The notes below the pieces were generated by a model, which had not been told where the DNA came from, did not search any database, and was given only the letters and a program-made list of their open reading frames with translations. The position numbers and the translations under genes are program-made. This document shows, one piece after another, positions 1 to 7,882 of a stretch of DNA of 64,000 nucleotides. Numbering within the stretch: the stretch's first letter is position 1; each line of letters starts with the position of its first letter. Source of the stretch: Zobellia laminariae (GTDB lineage: Bacteria; Bacteroidota; Bacteroidia; Flavobacteriales; Flavobacteriaceae); assembly GCF_009725995.1 (NCBI RefSeq), contig NZ_RCNS01000003.1, positions 186,001 to 250,000 on the forward strand, read 5' to 3'.

Positions 1-596
1 AGAAAATTGAAAAAGTAATAATTAAAAATAATTTTTTCGACCCCTCATATTTCAATATGATAACAGTTGGGAGATTAGAAGTTGTTAAAAACCATGAGTT
101 GTTACTTAAGGCAATTCAAAAAACACCCAAAGTAAGGTTATTTTTTTTAGGTAAAGGACATCTGCAACAACAGTTAGAGCAACTTGCTTCAGATCTAAAT
201 ATACAAAATCGAGTATTCTTCCTAGGTTTTGATAACAACCCTTACCAATACCTAAAAGCTGCCGATTTATTTGTCTTTGGATCCAACCATGAAGGTTTTC
301 CTAACGTCCTTTTAGAAGCCATGTGCTGTGGATTACCCATTTTAACTACAAATTGTAAATCTGGCCCTAGCGAAATCATGAAGCTTGAAAAGCCTATTGA
401 AAATGATATCATGATAACACCTTATGGTATTTTGACTCCTGTAGGCGATGTAACTACAATGGCAAAAGGCATGGCTTATTTTGTAGAAAACCCAGACTAT
501 CTAACAACTTGTAAAACCAACGTTCTTGAACGAATAAAAGATTTTCGCAAAGAAGGCATTTTAAAAGCTTACGAATTAGCGTTATCCAAACAATAA
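1..596 (+). CDS. GT4 family glycosyltransferase, 5' end outside the window
   Basis: This is the C-terminal half of a GT-B fold glycosyltransferase (GT4) that moves a sugar from a nucleotide donor onto a growing surface glycan at the cytoplasmic face. The frame stays open from the first full codon of the window through the first ATG at 57, so that ATG is internal. The residues around it (PSYFN, then ITVGRLEVVKNH) are the standard linker into the donor-binding domain, where the conserved GR-x(4)-K-N/G motif sits. The E-x7-E signature is intact, with Glu codons at 291 and 315 inside EGFPNVLLEA. A hydrophobic loop followed by GILTPVGD near the end is also typical. The next glycosyltransferase starts 45 bases later in the same direction, so both probably belong to one exopolysaccharide operon. 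Donor and acceptor cannot be read from the sequence. Confidence 0.9.
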   Translation, partial: KIEKVIIKNNFFDPSYFNMITVGRLEVVKNHELLLKAIQKTPKVRLFFLGKGHLQQQLEQLASDLNIQNRVFFLGFDNNPYQYLKAADLFVFGSNHEGFPNVLLEAMCCGLPILTTNCKSGPSEIMKLEKPIENDIMITPYGILTPVGDVTTMAKGMAYFVENPDYLTTCKTNVLERIKDFRKEGILKAYELALSKQ

Positions 597-641
597 AATT
601 ACTTTACATATAGTTTTATTGGTGCAAACACCTTCTTAATT

Positions 642-1787
642 ATGAAAAGAAAACTTTTCCGAATCGCCGCTGCCCCTGGTTCTCTTGCTGTTCTTTTGAA
701 AGGACAGTTGCGCTTCATGAACAATTATTATGAAGTTACAGGTGTTGCTTCCGAAGGTTTTCAACATGATACAATTAGAGACAACGAAGGCATTAATACC
801 ATTGTTATAAACATTGATAGGAGAATAAATCTTTTAGCAGATATTAAATCACTCTACCAGCTTTTTATTCTTTTCAGAAAAGAGAAACCTTTCATTATTC
901 ACTCCATTACACCAAAAGCCGGATTGCTAAGTATGGTAGCAGGTTATTTAGCTGGTGTACCACATAGACTACATACATTTACAGGACTAGTTTTTCCTAC
1001 CCAAACTGGGTTGATGAAAAAAATGCTAATTTTTTTCGATAAGATAATTTGCTTTTGTGCCACCAACATCTACCCGGAAGGCCAAGGTGTCAAAAATGAC
1101 CTTATTCAATATAAAATCACTAAAAAGCCCTTGCACATAATTGGTCATGGCAATGTAAACGGAATAGACCTATCTTTCTTTGACCCCAAACTTTATCCTG
1201 ATAACAAACAAAAAGAAATACGTAAGAGCCTAAATATTGAAAAGTCTGATTTTGTATGGTCTTTTGTAGGCCGTATTGGATTTGATAAAGGCATTGAAGA
1301 AATGATTAATTCGTTTGTTCAAATACAAAAGCAGTCTAAAAACTCTAAACTGTTACTCGTAGGCCCCTATGAAAAAGATATCGACCCCCTACCAGAATCG
1401 ATAGAGAAAGAAATTAAAGAAAATGCTTCAATAATATCAGCAGGTTGGCAACAGGACGTTAGACCTTATTTTGCTATTTCTAACATATTTGTTTTCCCTA
1501 GTTATAGAGAAGGATTCCCTAACGTATTACTTCAAGCAGGCGCTATGGGTATATATAGTATCGTCACTAATATTAATGGTTCTAATGAGATAATAGAAGA
1601 TGGTCTAAACGGCGTCATCATACCTGTAAAAAATACAGAAGCATTAACAAAAGCTATGGAAGATTGTTTAAAAAATTCTTCAAATTTTCAAAATGCAAAC
1701 GAGAAATACCGCGAACTAATTTCTGAAAAATATAATCAGGATTTTGTCTGGTCAAAACAATTAAAAGAATATGAAAATTTTAAATAA
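642..1787 (+). CDS. GT4 family glycosyltransferase
   Basis: A complete 381-residue GT-B glycosyltransferase, the usual length for the family. The N-terminal acceptor domain opens with a short strand and a Ser/Leu loop (APGSLAVLLKGQ), and the region HSITPKAGLLSMVAGYLAGVPHRLHTFTG is typical of capsule and O-antigen enzymes acting on lipid-linked acceptors. The donor domain begins at VWSFVGRIGFDKGIEEM (residues about 203-219). The usual E-x7-E pair reads E290-x7-Q298 (EGFPNVLLQAG). A Gln at the second position occurs in this subfamily as I remember it, so the enzyme is probably active. The gene lies between another GT4 and a phosphoglycosyl transferase, which supports a role in exopolysaccharide repeat-unit assembly. 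The sugar specificity is unknown. Confidence 0.9.
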   Translation: MKRKLFRIAAAPGSLAVLLKGQLRFMNNYYEVTGVASEGFQHDTIRDNEGINTIVINIDRRINLLADIKSLYQLFILFRKEKPFIIHSITPKAGLLSMVAGYLAGVPHRLHTFTGLVFPTQTGLMKKMLIFFDKIICFCATNIYPEGQGVKNDLIQYKITKKPLHIIGHGNVNGIDLSFFDPKLYPDNKQKEIRKSLNIEKSDFVWSFVGRIGFDKGIEEMINSFVQIQKQSKNSKLLLVGPYEKDIDPLPESIEKEIKENASIISAGWQQDVRPYFAISNIFVFPSYREGFPNVLLQAGAMGIYSIVTNINGSNEIIEDGLNGVIIPVKNTEALTKAMEDCLKNSSNFQNANEKYRELISEKYNQDFVWSKQLKEYENFK

Positions 1788-1802
1788 AAGTAGCGTAATC
1801 AG

Positions 1803-1821
1803 TTAATTTTATTGAAATTAA
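1803..1821. repeat. Small A/T inverted repeat after the second glycosyltransferase
   Basis: TTAATTT at 1803-1809 and AAATTAA at 1815-1821 form a perfect 7-bp stem with a 5-base loop, 16 bases after the glycosyltransferase stop codon. Every pair is A-T, so the hairpin is weak and could be chance in such AT-rich DNA. It is the only structure seen in the 183-bp gap before the sugar transferase. The rest of that gap is AT-rich with no recognisable gene. Confidence 0.25.
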
Positions 1822-1983
1822 AATGTTTAAAAAAAATTGAAGTTTATTAATAATAGTAAAAGCAAAGTACCAATCAAAACTGCATTTTAACAAAAAACCA
1901 AGTACTTAGTCTATATCCAAATTTAGTAGTTACTTTTATAGCTATTTTGCAACAGTTATTATATCTTTTCATGATTTACCGAC

Positions 1984-1990
1984 TTTTTTT
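1984..1990 (+). other. T7 homopolymer carrying an apparent one-base frameshift at the start of the sugar transferase gene
   Basis: An ATG at 1971 reads Met-Ile-Tyr-Arg-Leu-Phe and then stops at 1998-2000. The other frame, open across this site, continues Phe-Lys-Arg-Leu-Ile-Asp-Phe into the annotated protein. Small bacterial phosphoglycosyl transferases start with just this kind of sequence (Met-Tyr-Arg-x-Phe-Phe-Lys-Arg-Leu-Asp-Phe). Eight T residues instead of seven would join the two parts into a normal 208-residue protein. The tract is therefore either a sequencing or assembly error or a genuine slip site that switches the gene on and off. Confidence 0.7.
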
Positions 1991-2011
1991 AAGAGACTAA
2001 TAGACTTTATC

Positions 2012-2596
2012 ATGGCACTGTCAATTTTGACCTTAGCTTCGCCTATAATACTTTTGGTCATTATCTTTTTAGGAATTGCGAATCGTGGTAGCGTATTCTT
2101 CATCCAACAACGTCCTGGTAAAAAAGGTGAGATATTTAAAATACTGAAGTTCAAAACCATGAACGACAAAAAAGATGCTTCTGGCAACCTTTTACCTGAC
2201 GAAGTAAGACTTACCCCTGCAGGCAAATTTGTTAGAAAAACATCTCTTGATGAATTACCCCAATTACTAAATGTGCTTAAAGGAGAAATGAGTCTTATTG
2301 GTCCACGACCACTATTAGTTTCTTATTTGCCTCTTTATAATGTAAATCAAAAAAGAAGACACGAAGTAAAACCTGGTATAACAGGATGGGCCCAAGTAAA
2401 TGGTAGAAATGCAATTTCTTGGGATAAAAAATTTGAATATGACATCTGGTATGTTGACCATTTGACTTTTTTAGTAGACATTAAAATACTATTTATGACG
2501 GTATCCAAAGTCCTAAAAAGTGATGGTATTTCTTCAGATACGAGTGCTACAATGGAATTATTTACAGGAACAGGAAACAGCGAATTATGCGATTAA
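2012..2596 (+). CDS. Initiating sugar-1-phosphate transferase (small phosphoglycosyl transferase), N-terminus displaced by a frameshift
   Basis: A PglC/WcaJ-type monotopic phosphoglycosyl transferase, which moves a sugar-1-phosphate from a UDP-sugar to undecaprenyl phosphate at the inner membrane and starts repeat-unit synthesis. Seen in order: a hydrophobic reentrant helix (residues 1-25), [31 protein letters not shown] with the catalytic Asp-Glu pair, SLIGPRPLL, and [15 protein letters not shown]. The ATG at 2012 falls inside the membrane helix and is unlikely to be the natural start. The in-frame sequence upstream (Phe-Lys-Arg-Leu-Ile-Asp-Phe-Ile) belongs to the family's N-terminus, and an ATG at 1971 would supply the first residues but is out of frame because of the T7 tract at 1984-1990. 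The gene overlaps the next by 10 bases, so translation is probably coupled. The family call is firm. Whether this copy is expressed as sequenced is uncertain. Confidence 0.88.
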   Translation: MALSILTLASPIILLVIIFLGIANRGSVFFIQQRPGKKGEIFKILKFKTMNDKKDASGNLLPDEVRLTPAGKFVRKTSLDELPQLLNVLKGEMSLIGPRPLLVSYLPLYNVNQKRRHEVKPGITGWAQVNGRNAISWDKKFEYDIWYVDHLTFLVDIKILFMTVSKVLKSDGISSDTSATMELFTGTGNSELCD

Positions 2597-3612
2597 GTAT
2601 TATTATACCATGTTACAACATGGAGTTGTACTTAAAAGAATGTGTTGACAGTCTTTTGGATCAACAAATGAATAGTTCAGATTATGAGATAATCATCGTA
2701 AATGATGAATCTAAAGATAGTACGCTACAAATTGCGCAGGATTATGCCGGTAAGCATTCGAACGTAAAAGTCATAGACAAAAAAAATGCTGGGGTTGGTG
2801 CTGCAAGAAATTCTGGGTATGACTCAGCTACTGGAGAATATATATATTTTTTAGACCCTGATGATTATGTTGCACAAAATACCTTACCTATTTTGCTCGA
2901 TGTTTGTTCGAAAAACAATCTTGATATTTTAACTTTTGTAAGTAAATCTGTGGTGAGCAAGCCTTACCCTTATTCTAAAAACATAGATTCTTTAGATATT
3001 AATACTGATTTAGACATAAAGGATGGTATAACTTATATAGCAGACAAAAAACACAAAAACGAAATTTGGTGGTATTTAATAAGACGAGACTTCATTAAAA
3101 ATACTGGTATTCGTTTTGTTGAAGGTAAATGGATGGAAGATGCCATACTAACTTCTGAATTATTCTGTCAGGCTAAAAGAATGGCTCACACTACTTTAGA
3201 CGTGCACAGATATCGCATTTTACCAACATCGGCTATGCGAAATAAAAGTCCTGAGCACTATAATAAAGTAATTTACGACAATGCGAATGCTGCCCATGTA
3301 TATGATAAGTTAATTGCAACCATACCAAGTAGCCATCCAAATGCAGAAGCCTGCATTAACCGGTTAAAAACAAGACAACAATCTTTTGTTTTTTTCCTTA
3401 TGGTTCGTTTAATGAAGTCGGATATCTCGGTTTCGGAAATTCCGGCAATGTTATCAGATTTTGAAAAAATAGACGCTTACCCTTTAAAGAAATTCATAGG
3501 AGAAGATTATCACGGAATAGGCTATTCGTGCTTGGTTTTCGTATTTAATAGAAAACCTTTGATAAATCCGTTCATAAAGATGTTCCGATCTTTTTATACT
3601 TTAACACAATGA
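2587..3612 (+). CDS. GT2 family glycosyltransferase
   Basis: A GT-A fold glycosyltransferase of family 2 (341 residues). It opens directly with the donor-binding strand [22 protein letters not shown], followed by [12 protein letters not shown] (the first conserved Asp), [11 protein letters not shown], and the metal-binding YFLDPDDY (the DxD motif) near residue 95. [12 protein letters not shown] in the middle carries the conserved ED that often supplies the catalytic base. No N-terminal signal or membrane helix is visible, so the protein acts in the cytoplasm. It starts 10 bases inside the end of the sugar transferase and overlaps the ATP-grasp gene by 4 bases (ATGA), giving a tightly coupled run of three. 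It probably adds one sugar of the repeat unit, but the specificity cannot be told. Confidence 0.92.
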   Translation: MRLSIIIPCYNMELYLKECVDSLLDQQMNSSDYEIIIVNDESKDSTLQIAQDYAGKHSNVKVIDKKNAGVGAARNSGYDSATGEYIYFLDPDDYVAQNTLPILLDVCSKNNLDILTFVSKSVVSKPYPYSKNIDSLDINTDLDIKDGITYIADKKHKNEIWWYLIRRDFIKNTGIRFVEGKWMEDAILTSELFCQAKRMAHTTLDVHRYRILPTSAMRNKSPEHYNKVIYDNANAAHVYDKLIATIPSSHPNAEACINRLKTRQQSFVFFLMVRLMKSDISVSEIPAMLSDFEKIDAYPLKKFIGEDYHGIGYSCLVFVFNRKPLINPFIKMFRSFYTLTQ

Positions 3613-4577
3613 ATATCCTCATCTCTTCTGCCGGTAGGCGCGTGTCTCTGGTTAGAGCATTTCAAAAGGAACTTAAAAAGTTATACCCTGAAGGAAAGGT
3701 TTACACGTCTGATGCAGACCCTACCCTTTCAGGTGCATGCCAAATAGCCGATGGCTATTTTAAAGTGCCCTTTGTTACCCACCCAGATTATTTTAATGTG
3801 TTAATAGAAGAATGTAAAAGCCGTAACATAGGCTTATTGATTCCAACTATAGATACGGAACTATTGCCGTTAGCACAAAACAGGTTGCTTTTAGAAAAGA
3901 ACGGAATTATTCCCGTTGTAGCTTCAACTGATTTTGTTGGCAAATGCAGAGATAAAAGACAAATTCATAAGTTTTTTGAAGAGCACAATGTTGCCGTAGC
4001 TAAAGAATTTACAAAAGAAGACTATACCCTACCCCTTTTCATCAAACCAATTGATGGTAGTAGAAGTGTAGATACATATCTAATAAAAGATCAAAAAGAC
4101 CTGACTGATTATCATTTTGAAAATGATAAACTAATGTTCTTAGAATATCTTGATCATAACGATTATAACGAGTTTACTTGTGACTTGTATTACGGAAAAG
4201 ACCACAAGTTAAAATGTGTGGTACCCCGTAAGAGAATTGAAGTTAGAGATGGTGAGGTTTACAAAGCTTTAACCGTAAAAAATCTTCTCGTTGATTATAT
4301 CAAGGAAAACTTAGGAACCGTAAATGGCGCTTTAGGATGCCTTACCGCTCAGTTCTTTGTGCATAATACGGAAGATAAGGTTCGCGCTATAGAAATCAAC
4401 CCTAGGTTTGGTGGTGGTTATCCCCTATCCTATTTATCGGGTGCCAATTATCCAAAATGGATTATAGAAGAGTTTACTCAAGGAAAGCAAATTGAAGAAA
4501 GTTTTGATTGCTGGGAGAAAGACCTTCTTATGATTAGATACGATGACGAAATTTTAGTACATGGATATAAAGGTTGA
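3609..4577 (+). CDS. ATP-grasp domain ligase (carbamoyl-phosphate-synthase-like)
   Basis: A 322-residue ATP-grasp enzyme, a fold that joins a carboxylate to an amine or other nucleophile through an acyl-phosphate. The N-terminal pre-ATP-grasp Rossmann part starts [38 protein letters not shown] lies over the nucleotide, and the C-terminal RAIEINPRFGGGYPLSYLSGANYP contains the Glu and Asn that bind magnesium in the superfamily. It overlaps both neighbours (4 bases with the GT2, 17 bases with the HAD gene), so it is part of the same transcript and probably works with the HAD protein. Similar pairs occur in surface-glycan loci, where I would infer an amide-type decoration of a sugar. The substrate is not known. 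It is not a complete carbamoyl phosphate synthase, being much too short. Confidence 0.85.
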   Translation: MNILISSAGRRVSLVRAFQKELKKLYPEGKVYTSDADPTLSGACQIADGYFKVPFVTHPDYFNVLIEECKSRNIGLLIPTIDTELLPLAQNRLLLEKNGIIPVVASTDFVGKCRDKRQIHKFFEEHNVAVAKEFTKEDYTLPLFIKPIDGSRSVDTYLIKDQKDLTDYHFENDKLMFLEYLDHNDYNEFTCDLYYGKDHKLKCVVPRKRIEVRDGEVYKALTVKNLLVDYIKENLGTVNGALGCLTAQFFVHNTEDKVRAIEINPRFGGGYPLSYLSGANYPKWIIEEFTQGKQIEESFDCWEKDLLMIRYDDEILVHGYKG

Positions 4578-5217
4578 TGAAAAAACGGTTATTGTTTTTG
4601 ATTTGGACGATACACTCTATAATGAATTGGACTATCTAAGGTCTGCTTATTGTGCTATAGCCAAAGAACTGAACCCAAAACAGTGGGAAAATCTTTTTGC
4701 TCAAATGTTCTCTATGTATAGAAATAAAGAGAATGTATTCCAATACTTAACGGCTACCTTTAAGGTTGATAAAGGGATATTAATATCCCTTTATCGTAAT
4801 CATATTCCATCAATTACACCGTTCCAAGGTGTTCTTCCTCTTTTTAAAGCTATTCAAAACAAAAAAGGTAAGCTGGCTGTTATTACGGATGGTCGGAGTA
4901 AAACACAAAGAGCAAAGCTCAAAGCCCTGGGCATCGAAGATTACTTTGATAAAATCGTAATCTCCGAAGAACTGGGTACCGAGAAACCAGATAAGAAGAA
5001 CTATCTATCCATAGAACAGGCTTTTAAAGACCATAAGTTCTGCTACATTGCCGATAATGTTAGAAAGGACTTTATTTCACCAAACATATTAGGTTGGAAC
5101 TCTTTAGGACTAATAGATAACGGGCTAAACATTCATAGTGATTCGTTTCTTTACTTTACTGAAGAGCATCTCCCTAAGGCATTTGTAAAAAGTATTATTG
5201 ATATTAAAATACTATAG
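4561..5217 (+). CDS. HAD family hydrolase (phosphatase-like)
   Basis: A 218-residue HAD subfamily I protein with all four motifs. Motif I is VFDLDDTLY (nucleophile Asp14, acid/base Asp16, Thr18). Motif II is AVITDGRSKTQRAKL. The Lys of motif III is in GTEKPDKKNYLS, and the acidic motif IV is CYIADNVRKDF. The first insert is a small helical cap (residues about 25-95), as in many sugar-phosphate phosphatases. The canonical DxD supports real phosphohydrolase activity. The start lies 17 bases inside the ATP-grasp gene, so the two are probably translated together. The pair may prepare or attach a small group on the glycan. The substrate is unknown. Confidence 0.87.
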   Translation: MDIKVDEKTVIVFDLDDTLYNELDYLRSAYCAIAKELNPKQWENLFAQMFSMYRNKENVFQYLTATFKVDKGILISLYRNHIPSITPFQGVLPLFKAIQNKKGKLAVITDGRSKTQRAKLKALGIEDYFDKIVISEELGTEKPDKKNYLSIEQAFKDHKFCYIADNVRKDFISPNILGWNSLGLIDNGLNIHSDSFLYFTEEHLPKAFVKSIIDIKIL

Positions 5218-5511
5218 ATTACCATCTATTGCCCTATAGGATAGAATCAAAAAGTTAGTGTAGTTTTTTTGCCAATCATTATCAAAGCGGTAAATTTACA
5301 CCGTTAATTATTTAGCATAATCCTGTGCGAACAGTGGGCTTAAAAACAAAAAAATATAATTGATTTTTTATCAAATGACTCCTATACCAAGTCATTTGTT
5401 GACTATTACCTTTGAAAGTTTTATTACGGATGTAATCCATAATAAAAATCAAATCAAAACCGAACCACTGAAGTAGGCTCTGTTGTCTCTTCGGATTTTT
5501 AATCAACATAA
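5218..5511. promoter_or_regulatory. Gap before the first FemAB-like gene: putative promoter flanked by two inverted repeats
   Basis: This 294-bp gap holds no convincing gene. It has a Bacteroidota -7 type element, TACCTTTG at 5407-5414, pointing towards the gene at 5512, with no clear -33 TTTG at the usual distance. A perfect 9-bp inverted repeat (CAAATGACT at 5372-5380, AGTCATTTG at 5390-5398) ends 8 bases upstream of the -7 box. A second repeat with one mismatch (TTATTACGGAT at 5421-5431, ATCCATAATAA at 5435-5445, 3-base loop) begins just after it. The first sits where an operator would be. The second would lie at the 5' end of the message. The layout suggests a separately controlled transcription unit, but this is inference from position only. 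Confidence 0.4.
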
Positions 5512-6561
5512 ATGATTGAAATCTTAACGGAAAGAAGCGAGTGGAACAACATTATAAAAACTGTTGAACACTGTGACTTTTACCACACCTACCACTACCA
5601 CTATCTCTCAAAAGGAGAGGATGAAACTCCTATACTTATACATTACGAAGAAGAAGGTTCAAGTATAATCTTACCTCTAATGTTAAGGGATATTGAAGGA
5701 ACAAGCTACAAAGATGTTACTTCAGTTTATGGTTATGCCGGTCCTTTATGCAGTACTAAAAGTCTTAATTTTGAAAATACAAAGTTTAAAAGCGAGCTAA
5801 AAAAGCTTTTTTTAGAACAGAAGATTGTTTCCGTTTTTTCTAGGCTTCACCCATATATTGATCATCAAGAAGAAATACTTGCCAATATTGGTGAAATATC
5901 CAGTCCTGGTGAAGTGGTCTACATTGACCTCACCTTACCTATTGATTTGCAACGGCAACAGTATAGCAGTCGTTTAAAGACCTACATTAATAAATCTAGA
6001 AAAGTCTGTTCAGTTAGAAAAGGTACTTCAGAAGAAGATATTCGTACTTTTATAGATATCTATTATGAAAATATGCGCAGGGTGAATGCGGATGAAAGTT
6101 ACTTTTTCAACGATCGTTACTTCTATCAATTCATGCTTAGTTCTTTTTTCAAGACAGAGCTTCTACTATGTGTAATAAATGAAACCAATGAAGTTATAGG
6201 CGGTGCCATGTTCATAAAAATGGATGACATTGTACAATACCATTTGTCTGGCTACAAAGAAGAGTATTTAAATCTTAATGCCATTAAACTGATTATTGAT
6301 ACGATGCGTATTAATGCAACCGAAGAAGGTTACAAGTATTTTAACCTAGGTGGCGGAAAAGGTGTTAAAAATGATTCTCTATTTGCCTTTAAATCTACGT
6401 TTTCAAAAAATCACAGGCCCGCTAAATTTTGGAAGTACATTGTAAATCCTAAGGTTTATAAAGACCTTACCGAAAAGAAAAAGGAGTTCCTTTCTGATAG
6501 CACTAATGATAGCGAAAGCGATTTTTTTCCAGCATATCGTCAAATACCCAAATCACATTAA
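5512..6561 (+). CDS. FemAB-like / GNAT-fold acyl- or aminoacyltransferase
   Basis: A 349-residue protein of the FemAB/GNAT superfamily (Acetyltransf_6 type). The first half has the pattern FYHTYHYHYLSK...ILPLMLRDI...TSVYGYAGPL seen in these enzymes (a Tyr/His-rich helix, then a strand and the conserved YGYAGP-like loop). The second half has the core VIGGAMFIKMDDIVQYHLSGY followed by NLGGGKGVKNDSLFAFKSTFS, which matches the GG-x-G-x(2)-D-SL-x(2)-FK-x-F signature of FemAB-related GNATs. There is no signal peptide or membrane helix, so it should act in the cytoplasm. Known relatives transfer amino acids from tRNA or acyl groups to cell-wall or lipid precursors. The locus suggests an oligosaccharide acceptor. 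It is only distantly similar to the two related proteins downstream. The exact reaction is unknown. Confidence 0.75.
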   Translation: MIEILTERSEWNNIIKTVEHCDFYHTYHYHYLSKGEDETPILIHYEEEGSSIILPLMLRDIEGTSYKDVTSVYGYAGPLCSTKSLNFENTKFKSELKKLFLEQKIVSVFSRLHPYIDHQEEILANIGEISSPGEVVYIDLTLPIDLQRQQYSSRLKTYINKSRKVCSVRKGTSEEDIRTFIDIYYENMRRVNADESYFFNDRYFYQFMLSSFFKTELLLCVINETNEVIGGAMFIKMDDIVQYHLSGYKEEYLNLNAIKLIIDTMRINATEEGYKYFNLGGGKGVKNDSLFAFKSTFSKNHRPAKFWKYIVNPKVYKDLTEKKKEFLSDSTNDSESDFFPAYRQIPKSH

Positions 6562-6573
6562 GCTTAATTTCTT

Positions 6574-7821
6574 TTGATACAAAATAACCCATTTCTATCG
6601 GATACCTACACTTCTATCTGGTCAAAACATTTTGATCATGGTAAGAAGCCCATTAAGTTTAATTTCCTGAAAAACATCGGTTTTTACAGACCTAAAAGCT
6701 TACCACTATATGTCAATTCAGGAAAAACCTTAACTAAGGGCATGGACTATAGTTTAGATTCTGAGCAGTGTTCAGACGACTATAAGAACAAGGTTTTCCT
6801 TATTTATGATGTACCTGCTTATTTTAACATTAAACCGCTCATTCCTTCTGATTCTGCATTAAAACTATATCAATCAAAGCAATACCCTGGTTTTTCTGTA
6901 GAGCTAGGACAATATGGTAACTTTAACGAGTATATGCTCTCAACCTTTAGTAAGAGCAGCAGATACAAGCTCAACAAATACAAAAAACGCTTTGAAGCTT
7001 GTTTTGAAGTTTCTTACAAAATGTACTATGGTGATATTACCAAAGAGAAATATGATACTGTTTTTGACTCATTTAAAGAGTTACTTACCAAGCGCTTTGA
7101 TGATAAACAAATTACCAACAATAATCTTGATCCGGAAGAATGGCAATTCTATTATGACGTTGCCTATCCTTTAATTTTAGAAAAAAAAGCTTCATTATTC
7201 GTTATCTATGACGGAAAAAAGCCAATTGGCGTTACCCTAAGCTATCATTCAGACTCCGTTCTTTTTGATGCTATTACTGTTTTTGATATTGATTATGGTA
7301 AGTTTCATTTAGGCTCCGTTACTATTATGAAGTTAATTGAATATTGCTTGTCTGAAAAAATAGAAGTCTTTGATTTTTCTAAAGGCTACTTTGATTACAA
7401 GACAAGATGGTCCAATAAAACTTATGATTTTGAATATCATATTTTATATGATTCAGCCTCCTTTACATCTAAAACATTGGCCTTTGGCTTAAAGTCTTTT
7501 TTTGATTTTAAACAAAAATTGCGAGATAAAAACGTAAACGAAAGACTATATAGGTTTACTTATAAACTTAAGAATCGTAAAGCCGAAGTTAAGCCACCTG
7601 AAACACAATTTAAGTTTGATGATATCTCTTCTGACCCCATCCCAAGCGGACTTACAGAAATAGACTTAAACTTATCTGAAAACCATAAAATAAAATCCCT
7701 AGCATTTGAGTTCTTATACCTGAACGATGAATGTTCTATAAACCTCAAAGCTTTTACGGATGCTTCTAAACAATACTATTTTATAGGTAAGACAAAAAAG
7801 GTAAAAGTCTCTACCACGTAG
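6574..7821 (+). CDS. GNAT/FemAB-type protein, paralogue of the one at 10362
   Basis: A 415-residue protein starting at a TTG 12 bases after the previous stop. Its centre (residues about 105-300) resembles the Acetyltransf_6/BioF2-like GNAT fold: YPGF, a KSSRYKLNKYKKR helix, an aromatic-rich YKMYYGDITKEKYD segment, SLFVIYDGKKPIGVTLSYH, and FDFSKGYFDYKTRW. A variable linker and a short C-terminal cap (residues about 350-415, ending in YYFIGKTKK) follow. The protein at 10362 shares the same blocks in the same order, so the two are paralogues separated by the MBOAT/SGNH genes. No signal peptide is present. I infer an acyl or aminoacyl transfer to a polysaccharide precursor. The substrate cannot be told, and family membership is clearer than function. 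Confidence 0.7.
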   Translation: MIQNNPFLSDTYTSIWSKHFDHGKKPIKFNFLKNIGFYRPKSLPLYVNSGKTLTKGMDYSLDSEQCSDDYKNKVFLIYDVPAYFNIKPLIPSDSALKLYQSKQYPGFSVELGQYGNFNEYMLSTFSKSSRYKLNKYKKRFEACFEVSYKMYYGDITKEKYDTVFDSFKELLTKRFDDKQITNNNLDPEEWQFYYDVAYPLILEKKASLFVIYDGKKPIGVTLSYHSDSVLFDAITVFDIDYGKFHLGSVTIMKLIEYCLSEKIEVFDFSKGYFDYKTRWSNKTYDFEYHILYDSASFTSKTLAFGLKSFFDFKQKLRDKNVNERLYRFTYKLKNRKAEVKPPETQFKFDDISSDPIPSGLTEIDLNLSENHKIKSLAFEFLYLNDECSINLKAFTDASKQYYFIGKTKKVKVSTT

Positions 7822-7882
7822 TTTTATTTTAAAGTGTCTAGCTTAATATTATAAGAATAACCTCAACTAAAATTAGATAATA

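Noticed and set aside
1969..2226. A minus-strand frame over the start of the sugar transferase
   Set aside because: The plus-strand product has all family motifs. The reverse frame has none.
5312..5509. A 65-codon minus-strand frame in the gap before the FemAB-like gene
   Set aside because: No homology, no upstream signals, and it crosses the two inverted repeats and the promoter motif.
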